Assembly (NCBI RefSeq): GCF_018324205.1
Contig: NZ_AP023356.1
Location: forward strand, 2,497,501 to 2,561,500
DNA from: Actinoplanes ianthinogenes
Lineage (GTDB): Bacteria; Actinomycetota; Actinomycetes; Mycobacteriales; Micromonosporaceae
Length of the DNA stretch: 64,000 nucleotides
Reading direction: 5' to 3'
Both the position numbers and the translations under genes were made by a program. Shown one piece after another: positions 23,869-31,504 of this stretch (positions are counted from its first letter, which is position 1; each line of letters opens with the position of its first letter). The notes under the pieces were generated by a model. The model was not told the DNA's origin and searched no databases. It saw only the letters and a list, made by a program, of their open reading frames with translations.

Positions 23869-25248
23869 GTGCTGCCTTTGACTATTGCCGAGATCGCCGC
23901 CGCCGTAGGCGGTGTCATTGACAACGCAGACCCGGAGGCACAGGTAACCGGACTCTGCACGTTCGACTCCCGCACGGTGGAACAGGGCAGTCTCTATGCC
24001 GCTCTTCCCGGCGCACGAGTCGACGGGCACGACTTCGCCGAGCAGGCCATCCGCTCAGGCGCGACGGTCGTCTTGGCGGCCCGGCCGGTCGGCGTGCCGG
24101 CCATCGTCGTAAGCGACGTGCTCGCGGCTTACGGCCGACTTGCTACCGCCATCGCGGAACGCATTCCGGGTCTCGGCGTGGTCGCCGTGACCGGCTCCGT
24201 CGGCAAGACCACGACCAAGGACTTGCTCGGCCAACTCCTCTCCGCGCTTGGTCCGACCACCGCCCCGCCCGGCAACCGCAATAGCGAATCCGGGATGCCC
24301 GAGAACGTCTCGCGCCTCACGCCGGAATCGAGGTTCCTCGTCCTGGAGATGGGCGCCCGTCACGTCGGCGACATCGCCTACCTGACGTCGCTCGTCCGGC
24401 CGCAGGTCGGCATCGTGCTCAACGTCGGCAGCGCCCACCTGGGCGAGTTTGGCTCGCGGGAGAACATCGCCAAGGCCAAGGGCGAGATCATCGAGTCCTT
24501 GCCGGCCGATGGCAGGGCAGTGATCAACGCGGACGACCCGCTCGTCTCGGCGATGGCAAGTCGGACCGTCGCGAACGTGGTCACATTCGGGCTGGCCCCG
24601 GAAGCGACGGTGCGGGGCGAGTCGATCGTGGTCGACGAATTCGGGCGGGCGTCCTTCACCTTGCAGGCACCGCAGGGCTCCGCGCGGGTGTCGCTGCGTC
24701 TCCACGGCGAGCACCTGGTCTCGAACGCTCTGGCAGCGGCGGCGGCTGTCCTCCACTTCACCGATGACGTGGCGCTGGTCGCGCGAGTGCTCAGCTCGGC
24801 CGAGCCGGTCTCCGGCGGGCGGATGGCCGTGTCGGAGGCGCCGGATGGAATCACGGTCATCAACGACGCCTATAACGCGAGCCCGGTCTCGATGATCGCC
24901 GCGCTGAAGACGCTGAAGACTCTCGCCAAGGGCCGGCGAAGCGTCGCGGTGCTCGGGCAGATGAACGAGCTTGGCGAGACCTCTTCAGCCGACCACGCGG
25001 GCGTCGGCGAGGAGGTGGGGCGGATCGGAGTTGACCTTCTCGTCACCGTAGGAAACGACGACGCGGCCCAGCTCGGCGAGACGGCTGCGCAGCAAGGGAT
25101 CAACGCTCTCCATGTGCCCGACCGTGAGTCAGCGCGCGAGCTGCTCCGAGACACGCTCATCCCGGGCGACGTCGTCCTTCTCAAGGGCTCAAACGGTGTT
25201 GGCCTGATGGCGCTCGGGTCCGAGCTAGCTGCTGGCCTCAAGGCATAG
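23869..25248 (+). CDS. murF: MurF-like UDP-MurNAc-tripeptide:D-Ala-D-Ala ligase
   Basis: A complete 459-residue Mur ligase. The MurF-type N-terminal domain holds FDSRTVEQGSLYAALPG (UDP-sugar site). The central ATPase domain has the P-loop GSVGKTTTK near 108 and the family block SESGMPENVSRL. The C-terminal domain follows NDAYNASPVSMIAAL near 331. MurF adds D-Ala-D-Ala to the peptidoglycan precursor in the cytoplasm. Actinobacteria normally carry murF in the dcw cluster, so this copy next to prophage genes is probably a second one. All key motifs look intact. It faces a MurC-like gene across a shared terminator. Confidence 0.85.
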   Translation: MLPLTIAEIAAAVGGVIDNADPEAQVTGLCTFDSRTVEQGSLYAALPGARVDGHDFAEQAIRSGATVVLAARPVGVPAIVVSDVLAAYGRLATAIAERIPGLGVVAVTGSVGKTTTKDLLGQLLSALGPTTAPPGNRNSESGMPENVSRLTPESRFLVLEMGARHVGDIAYLTSLVRPQVGIVLNVGSAHLGEFGSRENIAKAKGEIIESLPADGRAVINADDPLVSAMASRTVANVVTFGLAPEATVRGESIVVDEFGRASFTLQAPQGSARVSLRLHGEHLVSNALAAAAAVLHFTDDVALVARVLSSAEPVSGGRMAVSEAPDGITVINDAYNASPVSMIAALKTLKTLAKGRRSVAVLGQMNELGETSSADHAGVGEEVGRIGVDLLVTVGNDDAAQLGETAAQQGINALHVPDRESARELLRDTLIPGDVVLLKGSNGVGLMALGSELAAGLKA

Positions 25249-25253
25249 GGAAA

Positions 25254-25279
25254 GGGGGCGCTCCGGCAAGAGCGCCCCC
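25254..25279. terminator. Bidirectional terminator between murF-like and murC-like genes
   Basis: Perfect 10-bp stem GGGGGCGCTC / GAGCGCCCCC with loop CGGCAA, with A residues before the left arm and T after the right arm. Confidence 0.85.
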
Positions 25280-25317
25280 TTCATCTCAATGCAGCGTCAC
25301 CCCGCGGGTGTAGCCGC

Positions 25318-26760
25318 CTACCTGACCGAGTGCCCCGCGTTGACCTCCAGCGTGGCGAGGATCGGCTCGGCCAGGTCGGTCACGTCGCCCGTCCCCATCA
25401 GTACGACGACGTCCCCGGGGTGGGCGTGTGCCGCGACGAGATCCACCGGGCCGCCCTCGGAGGCGTAACGGACCTGACTGTCGTTCATCACGACCGAGTC
25501 CCCGACGAGAACCGAGGAGACGCCCTCCTCGGGCACATACCCCCGGATGTCGAGCAGGATCACGACGTCCGCGCCGTCCGCCAGAGCGGCGCCCATCTCC
25601 TTTCCGAACGCCTTGACGCGAGCGAAGCCGGTCGGCTGGAACACTGCGATGACCTTGCGCGACCCGGCGATCGAGCGCGCCGCCCGGAGGTCCGCCGCGA
25701 TCTCGTTGTGGTGGTCGGAGAAGCAATCCACGACCGTGACGCCTCCCGCCTTGCCGTATCGAGCGAAGCGGCGCGGCATTTCGGCGAAGGTGTTGATCGC
25801 CTCCGCGGCCTCGACCGAGTTGGCGCCGAGCTGCACGAGCACGGCCAGCGCCGCCACCGCGTCGTGCAGATGCTCCCGCGACGGCGTCTTGAGCCGCAGC
25901 GCGACGGGCTCCCCGTTCTGGAGGTCGACCTGAGCCGTCGCGTTCCAGCCGAGGACCTTGATGCGCGTGAGCTGCACGACCGAGGACTTGTCCTTGCCGA
26001 ACGTGACGACCTGGACGTCCGGCCGCGCCCGGCGTACCTGCTTGACCAGCCGCTCGGTGACCGGCGAGTCGGCGTTGACCACGAGGACGCCCTGATGACG
26101 CAGCCGCAGGGCGAACGTGACGTAGGCCGACAGGACGTCGTCGAGGCTGGTGTAGTTCTCCGGGTGGTCGTGCTCGATGTTGGTCACCACGACCACAGCC
26201 GGTGTGAGGAAGTGGAAGGAGCGGTCGGACTCGTCCGCCTCGACCACGAACAGGTCGCCCTTGCCGGTGCGCGCTCCGGAGCCAGGCTCGTTGAGGTCTG
26301 CGCCGATCAGGTAGGTCGGGTCCTCATTCAGCGCCGTCAGCGCGGTCGCGAGGACACCCGTGGTGGTCGACTTGCCGTGCGAGCCGGTGACCGCGATCAG
26401 CCGCCGGTCGCCCACGATCTCCTGGAGGACCTGGGCCCGATGAACGATCGGGATGCCCGCATCCCGCGCCGCCGCCACGTCGGCGGCCTGAGCCGCCGCG
26501 GTCGTGTAGACGACGCACGATGCGCCGACCACGGCCTCGGCGCTGTGCCCGACGGTGACCTTGCAGCCCAGCGCGCGCAGGGCTTCCAGGCGCTCCGAAT
26601 CGGCGGAGTCGGTGCCCGTGACCTCACTGCCGCGCTCCGCGCAGAGTTTCGCGAGACCCGACATGGCGAGGCCGCCGATGCCGACGAAGTGGGGGCGGGT
26701 CAGGTCGATGGGGCCGGTGTACGGGTGCGAGGTGGGGTTGCCAGTGACGGTGTCACCCAT
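25318..26760 (-). CDS. MurC-like Mur ligase
   Basis: This 480-residue protein has the MurC domain order: an N-terminal nucleotide-type domain (HFVGIGGLAMSGLAKLCAER), the central P-loop GSHGKSTTT near 125 with NIEHDHPENY further on, and a C-terminal ligase domain. The C-terminal signature, normally Asp-Asp-Tyr-x-His-His-Pro-x-Glu, reads DCFSDHHNEI here, and GGLAMSG differs from the usual GGxGMSG, so it is a diverged relative and may use another substrate. ATG 26760 has GAGAGGAA upstream. MurC adds L-Ala to UDP-MurNAc; the true reaction of this copy is open. Confidence 0.75.
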   Translation of the reverse strand: MGDTVTGNPTSHPYTGPIDLTRPHFVGIGGLAMSGLAKLCAERGSEVTGTDSADSERLEALRALGCKVTVGHSAEAVVGASCVVYTTAAAQAADVAAARDAGIPIVHRAQVLQEIVGDRRLIAVTGSHGKSTTTGVLATALTALNEDPTYLIGADLNEPGSGARTGKGDLFVVEADESDRSFHFLTPAVVVVTNIEHDHPENYTSLDDVLSAYVTFALRLRHQGVLVVNADSPVTERLVKQVRRARPDVQVVTFGKDKSSVVQLTRIKVLGWNATAQVDLQNGEPVALRLKTPSREHLHDAVAALAVLVQLGANSVEAAEAINTFAEMPRRFARYGKAGGVTVVDCFSDHHNEIAADLRAARSIAGSRKVIAVFQPTGFARVKAFGKEMGAALADGADVVILLDIRGYVPEEGVSSVLVGDSVVMNDSQVRYASEGGPVDLVAAHAHPGDVVVLMGTGDVTDLAEPILATLEVNAGHSVR

Positions 26761-26840
26761 GACTGTTCCTCTCGTTGGACCGGGACTCTTATCGATGCCG
26801 GCGGGGTGCCGGAGATCGACCATCAGAAAGTTGTGCTTGG

Positions 26841-26891
26841 CCGGCGGGGTGCGAAGGTGCACGGGGGGGGTCACGCGCCGCACCCCGCCGG
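26841..26891 (-). terminator. Long GC hairpin between two minus-strand genes
   Basis: Perfect 13-bp arms CCGGCGGGGTGCG (26841) and CGCACCCCGCCGG (26879). It lies 3 bases past the stop of the gene at 26895 and about 80 bases before the MurC-like start, so it probably ends the small-gene operon. Confidence 0.6.
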
Positions 26892-26894
26892 GGT

Positions 26895-27143
26895 TTAGGA
26901 GGGCTCGTCGCCCGAGGTCGCCATTCGCGCCTTTGCGGCTGTCTTGCTGTCCAGGACGAGCTGCTCAACCGCAACCGCCATGTCCTCAGCCTCCAGTTCG
27001 ATGACGGCGCGGCCTTCGTGCATATAGATCCAGTCGACCTTGACCAACGTGGTGCCGACCCTCACCACGGGCGGCACATCGAAGGCGTCTAGCAGCAGGC
27101 CGAGGAGCCCAGTCCGCTTCTTCGGCGGCTCCTGGTCCGTCAT
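26895..27143 (-). CDS. Small hypothetical protein
   Basis: An 82-residue protein, ATG 27143 overlapping the stop of the next upstream gene (ATGA). The core is a beta-type domain (PVVRVGTTLVKVDWIYMHEG, AVIELEAEDMAVAVEQLV). It is the last gene of a three-gene minus-strand operon divergent from the DUF5753 regulator. Not recognised. Confidence 0.6.
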   Translation of the reverse strand: MTDQEPPKKRTGLLGLLLDAFDVPPVVRVGTTLVKVDWIYMHEGRAVIELEAEDMAVAVEQLVLDSKTAAKARMATSGDEPS

Positions 27144-27394
27144 GCCGTGACCTCCGGCTCGGACCAACCGAGGAACCGGTCGTACAGGTCGGGTGGCGTC
27201 TTGCCCGAGCCCGTGGCCCAGTCGTCGATCGCCTCGGTCATACATGAGCCGAGAAAGAGCGCGAGGCCGTGCGGGAACTTCTGGTACTGCTCGGCGAGCT
27301 CCACCTTGGCGGTGGCGCACGGCCACGGCTCGCCGCAGACCCGGCAGTCCCAGGTGGGACGCTCACCTTGGTGTTCCGTGCGTGGAACTAGCAC
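27140..27394 (-). CDS. Small Cys-motif protein (CxxCGxPWPC)
   Basis: An 84-residue protein from GTG 27394. Residues about 17-26 give CRVCGEPWPC, a probable zinc site, followed by a helical region with FPHGLALFLGSCMTEAIDDW and the ending YDRFLGW. Proteins of this type occur beside DUF397/XRE genes in actinobacteria. The chromosomal protein at 42336-42854 has the same arrangement (CRSCGCAWPC ... FDRFLRW). Function unknown. Confidence 0.6.
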   Translation of the reverse strand: MLVPRTEHQGERPTWDCRVCGEPWPCATAKVELAEQYQKFPHGLALFLGSCMTEAIDDWATGSGKTPPDLYDRFLGWSEPEVTA

Positions 27395-27672
27395 GGCGCA
27401 CCCCCTCGCGAGCGGCGCTCCTGGCCGGGAGTCAGAGAGCCAGCCCGCGCAACCTGGAAAAGCGGCATCGTGTTGGTCTGCCAGCTCGGGATATCAGGGC
27501 GGCGGCCGTCTGTGATCTTTCCGGGGTCGCTGACAGCCGTCAGTGTGCGGAGTTCTTCGCCTTCCCGCCGCCGGGCGATCCAAGACTCGATGCAGGGCCA
27601 GGGCAAGCCGCAAGTACACCGACGCCGGCCGAAGATCCACCACCTACGTCTGCCCCTTGTGTGCATCATGGC
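27388..27672 (-). CDS. Small Cys-motif protein
   Basis: A 94-residue protein; the start is ATG 27672 (or the adjacent ATG 27669) behind GGGGG. It is Arg/Trp-rich at the N terminus (RRRWWIFGRRRCTCGLPWPC), then a charged helix. The stop overlaps the next start by 7 bases. The WWIFGRRRCTCG segment is matched by WWAPWRKRCSCG in the protein at 42336-42854. Function unknown. Confidence 0.55.
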   Translation of the reverse strand, partial: AMMHTRGRRRWWIFGRRRCTCGLPWPCIESWIARRREGEELRTLTAVSDPGKITDGRRPDIPSWQTNTMPLFQVARAGSLTPGQERRSRGGAPC

Positions 27673-27743
27673 CCCCTGCGAGTCAGGTATCCGACGAGCT
27701 TTCACGTACGGATGAGTGCTTGCGTGCTGCAAATCACTGATCC

Positions 27744-27817
27744 GTGCAAAGACCGTACGGCGTGCAAGACTCGCCGTGCAAACACCTCGCGCCGTGCAAA
27801 TTTGGGGGTGGGTGCAA
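27744..27817. repeat. Five direct GTGCAA repeats in a divergent promoter region
   Basis: GTGCAA at 27744, 27762, 27776, 27794 and 27812 (spacing 18, 14, 18, 18), mostly as CGTGCAA followed by A or G. They fill the 204-bp gap between the small-gene operon and the DUF5753 regulator and are likely a binding array. Confidence 0.55.
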
Positions 27818-27876
27818 GGCTCGGGGGCGGAGGGGCGTTTGTAACACTGGTGGTCACGAGCGCTTGGAGGTGGCAG

Positions 27877-28725
27877 ATGGGCTCAGTAAGCGGCCGAAGC
27901 CTCGGTATCGCTTTGCGCAAACTGCGCAAAAGCAAGGGCCTCACTCTTGAGGATGTCGCCAAGCACTTCGACTGGTCACCCGCCAAGGTGTCCCGCATCG
28001 AGCTTGGTCGAGTTGCCGTCACTACCCGAGACGCCCGTGACCTGGCGATTTACTACGGCGTCGATGACGAGACGGAACTCCAGACGTTGCGCCGTCTGGC
28101 CCGAGGTAGTCGTCAACGCGACTGGTGGCACGCATACAACGACGTCTTGCCGAAGCAGTTCGGGACATACCTGGGGCTGGAGGCAGAGGCAGCCAGCATT
28201 CACGCCTGGGAACCGCTGCTCATCCCGGGCCTGCTCCAGACCGCGGCATATGCCCGCGCCCTGGTTGTCGCTCATCGCGCAGAGCACAATGAAGGCGAGA
28301 CGGAGCGGCGTGTCGAGGCACGCATGGAGCGCCAGGACATCTTGAGCGGCGAAGAGGCACCGTTCATGCAGGCGGTTCTCGGCGAGAGCGCGCTGCGGCG
28401 GCAGGTCGGCGGACGAGACGTGATGCGGGATCAACTCGCGTTCTTGGCCAAGATGACGGAGCGCCAGAACGTGCAGGTGCACATCGTGCCGTACTCGGCC
28501 GGCGCATACATGCCGATGGAAGGCGGCTTCCAGATGCTCCGCTTCGCGGATCCGGAGGCTGCCCCGATCGTGTGCATAGACCTGCTCACGCGGAACCTGT
28601 ACCTGGACGATGTAGCGGAAGTCGGCAGGTACAGGGACGCCTGGGAGGATGTATTGACAAAGGCGTTGCCGCATACGGAGTCTGCCGCGATGATCAAGGC
28701 AGCAGCCGAGGAGATGGAGAAATGA
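27877..28725 (+). CDS. XRE-family regulator with DUF5753 domain
   Basis: This 282-residue protein has an N-terminal helix-turn-helix (residues about 8-65: LGIALRKLRKSKGLTLEDVA, WSPAKVSRIELG) and a DUF5753 C-terminal domain (from about 95: WEPLLIPGLLQTAAYARALV and later VQVHIVPYSAGAYMPMEGGF). This pair is abundant in Streptomyces and relatives and usually sits next to a DUF397 gene, as here. ATG 27877 has GGAGG upstream and lies 60 bases after the last GTGCAA repeat, which it may bind. The effector is unknown. Confidence 0.9.
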   Translation: MGSVSGRSLGIALRKLRKSKGLTLEDVAKHFDWSPAKVSRIELGRVAVTTRDARDLAIYYGVDDETELQTLRRLARGSRQRDWWHAYNDVLPKQFGTYLGLEAEAASIHAWEPLLIPGLLQTAAYARALVVAHRAEHNEGETERRVEARMERQDILSGEEAPFMQAVLGESALRRQVGGRDVMRDQLAFLAKMTERQNVQVHIVPYSAGAYMPMEGGFQMLRFADPEAAPIVCIDLLTRNLYLDDVAEVGRYRDAWEDVLTKALPHTESAAMIKAAAEEMEK

Positions 28726-28946
28726 CCGAGAAGACGTACGGCAGGACCTTTGACCGCAACGCCGTGACCTGGCGAAAGGGCAGCCGGAGCAACGGCGGAG
28801 GCGGCAACTGCGTCGAGGTGACCGACCTTCCCGACGGTGGCTTCGCCGTTCGCGACAGCAAGGACCCAGAGGGGCCGATCCTCTTCTTCACTCCGGCCGA
28901 GCGCGCCGCTTTCGTGGCCGGCGTGATGGAGGAGAACCTCCTCTAA
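28722..28946 (+). CDS. DUF397 protein
   Basis: A 74-residue protein whose ATG overlaps the regulator's stop. It shows the family pattern: W near residue 17 (WRKGSRSNGGGGNCVEVTDL), then GGFAVRDSKDPEGPILFFTP. DUF397 proteins act with their XRE-DUF5753 partners, probably as partner or antagonist (BldB/WhiJ-type systems). A terminator follows. Confidence 0.9.
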   Translation: MTEKTYGRTFDRNAVTWRKGSRSNGGGGNCVEVTDLPDGGFAVRDSKDPEGPILFFTPAERAAFVAGVMEENLL

Positions 28947-28993
28947 GGGGGTCGCCCACTAGGTCACATCTGACCACTGACGAGCAACGAACG

Positions 28994-29024
28994 AGCCCGG
29001 CCGCTGAGGCGGACCGGGCTTTTT
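28994..29024 (+). terminator. Intrinsic terminator
   Basis: Arms AGCCCGG and CCGGGCT with a 13-base loop, followed by TTTTT, 48 bases after the DUF397 stop. Confidence 0.85.
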
Positions 29025-29058
29025 CGTGCCCTCTGACCGATGACGCGGCTCACTAGTT

Positions 29059-29100
29059 CTTCAGATTTGAAGCGAAGTCCTGGTCTTTCAGATTTGAAAG
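29059..29100 (+). promoter_or_regulatory. Pair of palindromic operators before the pirin gene
   Basis: CTTCAGATTTGAAG (29059-29072) and CTTTCAGATTTGAAAG (29085-29100) are inverted repeats sharing TTCA-GATT-TGAA, centres 27 bp apart. A candidate -10 TACGCT (29104) with a weak -35 TGGTCT (29081, 17-bp gap) puts the second site between the boxes. Confidence 0.6.
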
Positions 29101-29137
29101 AGCTACGCTGAAGCCCTCGAAGTCAGGAGGGCTCGAA

Positions 29138-30088
29138 ATGCCTGCGATCACCGTTGATGACGTGCTTGTTCTGCCCCGGCTGCCGAAGCTGGACCCGGTG
29201 GCGACGGAATACCGCCCGGTGCGCCGGCTGACGACTGCGCCGCAGGGATTCGAGGGCGAAGGATTCCCCGTCCGGCGAGCATTCGCGGGCGTGCCACTCA
29301 GTGAGCTGGACCCGTTCATCCACCTGGATCAGATGGGTGAAGTGTTGTACCAAGCGGGAGAACCTAAGGGCACGCCGTGGCACCCGCACCGGGGATTCGA
29401 AACGGTCACTTACATGATCGACGGGATCATGGACCACCAGGACTCGCTGGGCGGCGGTGGCTCGATCACCAACAGCGACACCCAGTGGATGACCGCCGGA
29501 TCCGGCATCCTGCACATCGAGGCGCCGCCGGAGCACCTGGTGACCAGCGGCGGCCTGTTCCACGGCCTCCAGCTCTGGGTGAACCTGCCGCGCGCCGCCA
29601 AGATGATCGACCCGAAGTACCAGGACATTCGCGGCAAGGCCGCCGCCCTGGTCACGACCCCGGACGGCGGCGCGCTGATCCGGATCATCGCGGGCTCGGT
29701 GGGCGGGCACGAGGGCCCCGGCTCGACCTTCACGCCGATCAACCTGGCGCACGTGACGCTCCAGCCGGGCGCGCGGCTCGACCTGCCGTGGCAGCCGGAG
29801 TACAACGCTCTGGTCTACGCGCTCTCCGGCGAGGGCTGGGCCGGCACCGACATGCGGCCGATCCAGCTCGGGCAGCTGGCCACCTTCGGCGCGGGCGACG
29901 CGATCCGGGTCGAGGCCAAGAGCGAGCTCGACCTGTTCATCATGGGCGGCCGGCCGATCCGCGAGCCGGTGGCGCACTACGGCCCGTTCGTGATGAACAC
30001 CAAGGCGGAGTTGCAGCAGGCCTTCGACGACTTCCAGAAGGGCCGGCTCGGCACCGTCCCGGCCACCCGGCTGCCGCACACCGACTGA
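29138..30088 (+). CDS. Pirin family protein
   Basis: This 316-residue bicupin has the pirin signature HPHRGFETVTYMIDG near residue 81 and SGGLFHGLQLWVNLP near 138. The metal ligands (two His of HPHRG, a further His and a Glu in ILHIEAPPE) are present. Pirins bind iron; some are quercetin dioxygenases, others bind regulators or enzymes. ATG 29138 has GGAGGG upstream. The operator pair suggests control by a dedicated repressor, not encoded next to it. It marks the start of ordinary chromosomal gene content. Confidence 0.9.
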   Translation: MPAITVDDVLVLPRLPKLDPVATEYRPVRRLTTAPQGFEGEGFPVRRAFAGVPLSELDPFIHLDQMGEVLYQAGEPKGTPWHPHRGFETVTYMIDGIMDHQDSLGGGGSITNSDTQWMTAGSGILHIEAPPEHLVTSGGLFHGLQLWVNLPRAAKMIDPKYQDIRGKAAALVTTPDGGALIRIIAGSVGGHEGPGSTFTPINLAHVTLQPGARLDLPWQPEYNALVYALSGEGWAGTDMRPIQLGQLATFGAGDAIRVEAKSELDLFIMGGRPIREPVAHYGPFVMNTKAELQQAFDDFQKGRLGTVPATRLPHTD

Positions 30089-30109
30089 GGTCGTTAGCCT
30101 GCGGCGGTG

Positions 30110-30574
30110 ATGATCCGTCAGGCTGTGCCCGCCGACGCGGGCGAACTCGTCCGGCTCCGGGCCGTGATGCTGCGCACCTTCGACGTGCCGGGGTGGAACG
30201 ACGAGTGGCGCGAGCCTGCCCGGCAGACCCTGGTGGACCGGCTCGGGCAGGCCGAGCCGGCGCTCGGCGCGTTCGTCGTGGACCGCCCGGACGGCGACGG
30301 GCTGGCGGCGTGCGCGCTCGGGCAGATCGAGCAGCGGCTGGGGAATCCGTCCAACCCGGACGGCCGGGTCGGTTACGTCTACAACGTGGTGACCGATCCG
30401 GACATGCGGCGGCGGGGGTACTCGCGGGGCTGCATGGAGGCCCTGCTGGCGTGGTTCCGCGGGCGCGGGGTGCGCGCCGTCGACCTGCGGGCGTCGGCCG
30501 ACGGCGCGGCCCTTTACGAGTCGCTCGGGTTCCGCAGGACCCGCGAGCCCGGGATGCGGCTGACGATCAGCTGA
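30110..30574 (+). CDS. GNAT family N-acetyltransferase
   Basis: A 154-residue protein with the GNAT core. MIRQAVPADAGELVRLRAVM starts the fold, GYVYNVVTDPDMRRRGYSRG near 95 carries the acetyl-CoA pyrophosphate loop (R-x-x-G-Y/x-x pattern), and ALYESLGFRRTREPGMRL closes it. The substrate is unknown. It overlaps the convergent Clp-N gene by 8 bases. Confidence 0.85.
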   Translation: MIRQAVPADAGELVRLRAVMLRTFDVPGWNDEWREPARQTLVDRLGQAEPALGAFVVDRPDGDGLAACALGQIEQRLGNPSNPDGRVGYVYNVVTDPDMRRRGYSRGCMEALLAWFRGRGVRAVDLRASADGAALYESLGFRRTREPGMRLTIS

Positions 30575-31181
30575 TCGCGCGGGCCTCCAGGGACCGGGTC
30601 AGGCCGGCGCGCAGGCGGTCGAAGTCCACCTGCCGCTCGGAGAGGATCAGCGTCGCCAGGCCCTCGCCCTCGCGGAGCATCCCGAGCATGATGTGCTCCG
30701 GCGCGATGAACTTGTGCTTCAGCCGGATCGCCTCGCGCAGCGACAACTCCAGCACCTTCTTGTTGCGCGCGGAGAACGGGATGTGCCCGCTGGTGGTGAA
30801 GTACTGCTTCCCGAAGATCCCCCGCTTCCTCGGGGCGGGGCGGGGCAGGCGCAGCGACCCGGCGCCGAAATTCTCCTCGATCGCGGCGCGGACCGCGTCC
30901 AGGTCGATGCCGATCGCCTTGAGCGCGGCGGCGTCCTCGGCGTCCCGCTCCGCGACCGCGTCCGGCTCGGTGCTCCGGTCGCCCACGTGCCGGACGATCG
31001 CCTCGCGCACCGCGGCCCGGTCGATGCCGGCGTCGCGCAGCACCACGGCCGCGCCGTTGTCGGCCATCAGCATCGAGAGCAGCAGATGCTCCGTGCCGAT
31101 CCGCGTGTGGCCCAGCTCCCGGGCCTGCTCCTGAGCGCCGGTCACGACCGTCCGCGCGCTGTCGGTGAATCGCTCGAACAT
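30567..31181 (-). CDS. Clp N-terminal (Clp-R) domain protein without ATPase
   Basis: This 204-residue protein begins FERFTDSARTVVTGAQEQAR with LGHTRIGTEHLLLSML, the first Clp-N repeat, and carries a second near residue 130 (SARNKKVLELSLREAIRLKH, IAPEHIMLGMLREG). It lacks any AAA+ module, so it is a stand-alone adaptor-like protein rather than ClpC. It is co-transcribed with the small HTH gene just upstream (1-base gap). It may bind ClpC substrates or partners. Confidence 0.85.
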   Translation of the reverse strand: MFERFTDSARTVVTGAQEQARELGHTRIGTEHLLLSMLMADNGAAVVLRDAGIDRAAVREAIVRHVGDRSTEPDAVAERDAEDAAALKAIGIDLDAVRAAIEENFGAGSLRLPRPAPRKRGIFGKQYFTTSGHIPFSARNKKVLELSLREAIRLKHKFIAPEHIMLGMLREGEGLATLILSERQVDFDRLRAGLTRSLEARAIS

Positions 31182-31182
31182 C

Positions 31183-31419
31183 TCAGCCCTCCCGCGGGTC
31201 GTGCATCGGCATCAGGCGTGCGTGCTTCTTGTGGACGCCCTGGCGGGTCACCTCGAGCGCGTCGGCGATCTCCTGCCAGGACCAGCCTTTGCGGCGCGCA
31301 TTGGCCACCTGCAAGTGCTCCAGGCCCTCCAGCAGGCGGCGCAGCGCCACCACGGCGCGCAGCCCGACCCGGGGGTCGGCACTGCTCGCGGCGGCGGCAA
31401 GGTCGGTTGCCTCGGTCAT
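31183..31419 (-). CDS. Small helix-turn-helix regulator
   Basis: A 78-residue protein. Residues about 45-68 (KGWSWQEIADALEVTRQGVH) are a clear helix-turn-helix of the type found with Clp-N proteins in actinobacteria, preceded by a helical dimer region. Its promoter carries two GTCAAC...GTTGAC palindromes, so it probably controls itself and the downstream Clp-N gene. Confidence 0.8.
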   Translation of the reverse strand: MTEATDLAAAASSADPRVGLRAVVALRRLLEGLEHLQVANARRKGWSWQEIADALEVTRQGVHKKHARLMPMHDPREG

Positions 31420-31422
31420 GCT

Positions 31423-31465
31423 GTCAACCTACGTTGACGACGGCACTCTGTCAACCTCGGTTGAC
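31423..31465 (-). promoter_or_regulatory. Leaderless promoter with two operators for the HTH/Clp-N operon
   Basis: On the minus strand TTGACA, a 17-base gap and TAGGTT are followed by six bases and then the ATG of the HTH gene, so transcription should start at the start codon. The palindromes GTCAACCTCGGTTGAC (31450-31465) and GTCAACCTACGTTGAC (31423-31438), centres 27 bp apart, cover the -35 and the -10. Confidence 0.75.
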
Positions 31466-31504
31466 GGGCAGGTTTTTGCCGGAGGCCCGTTCTAGGCTTC
31501 CGGC

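Noticed and set aside
27913..27926. TTGCGCAAACTGCGCAA as another TTGCGCAAG operator
   Set aside because: It lies within the coding sequence of the DUF5753 regulator's first helix, spacing and arms differ, and it is explained by Leu-Arg-Lys codons.
28947..29058. Right attachment site of the prophage
   Set aside because: No tRNA, no direct repeat with the left part and no integrase are visible; the boundary cannot be placed from this window.
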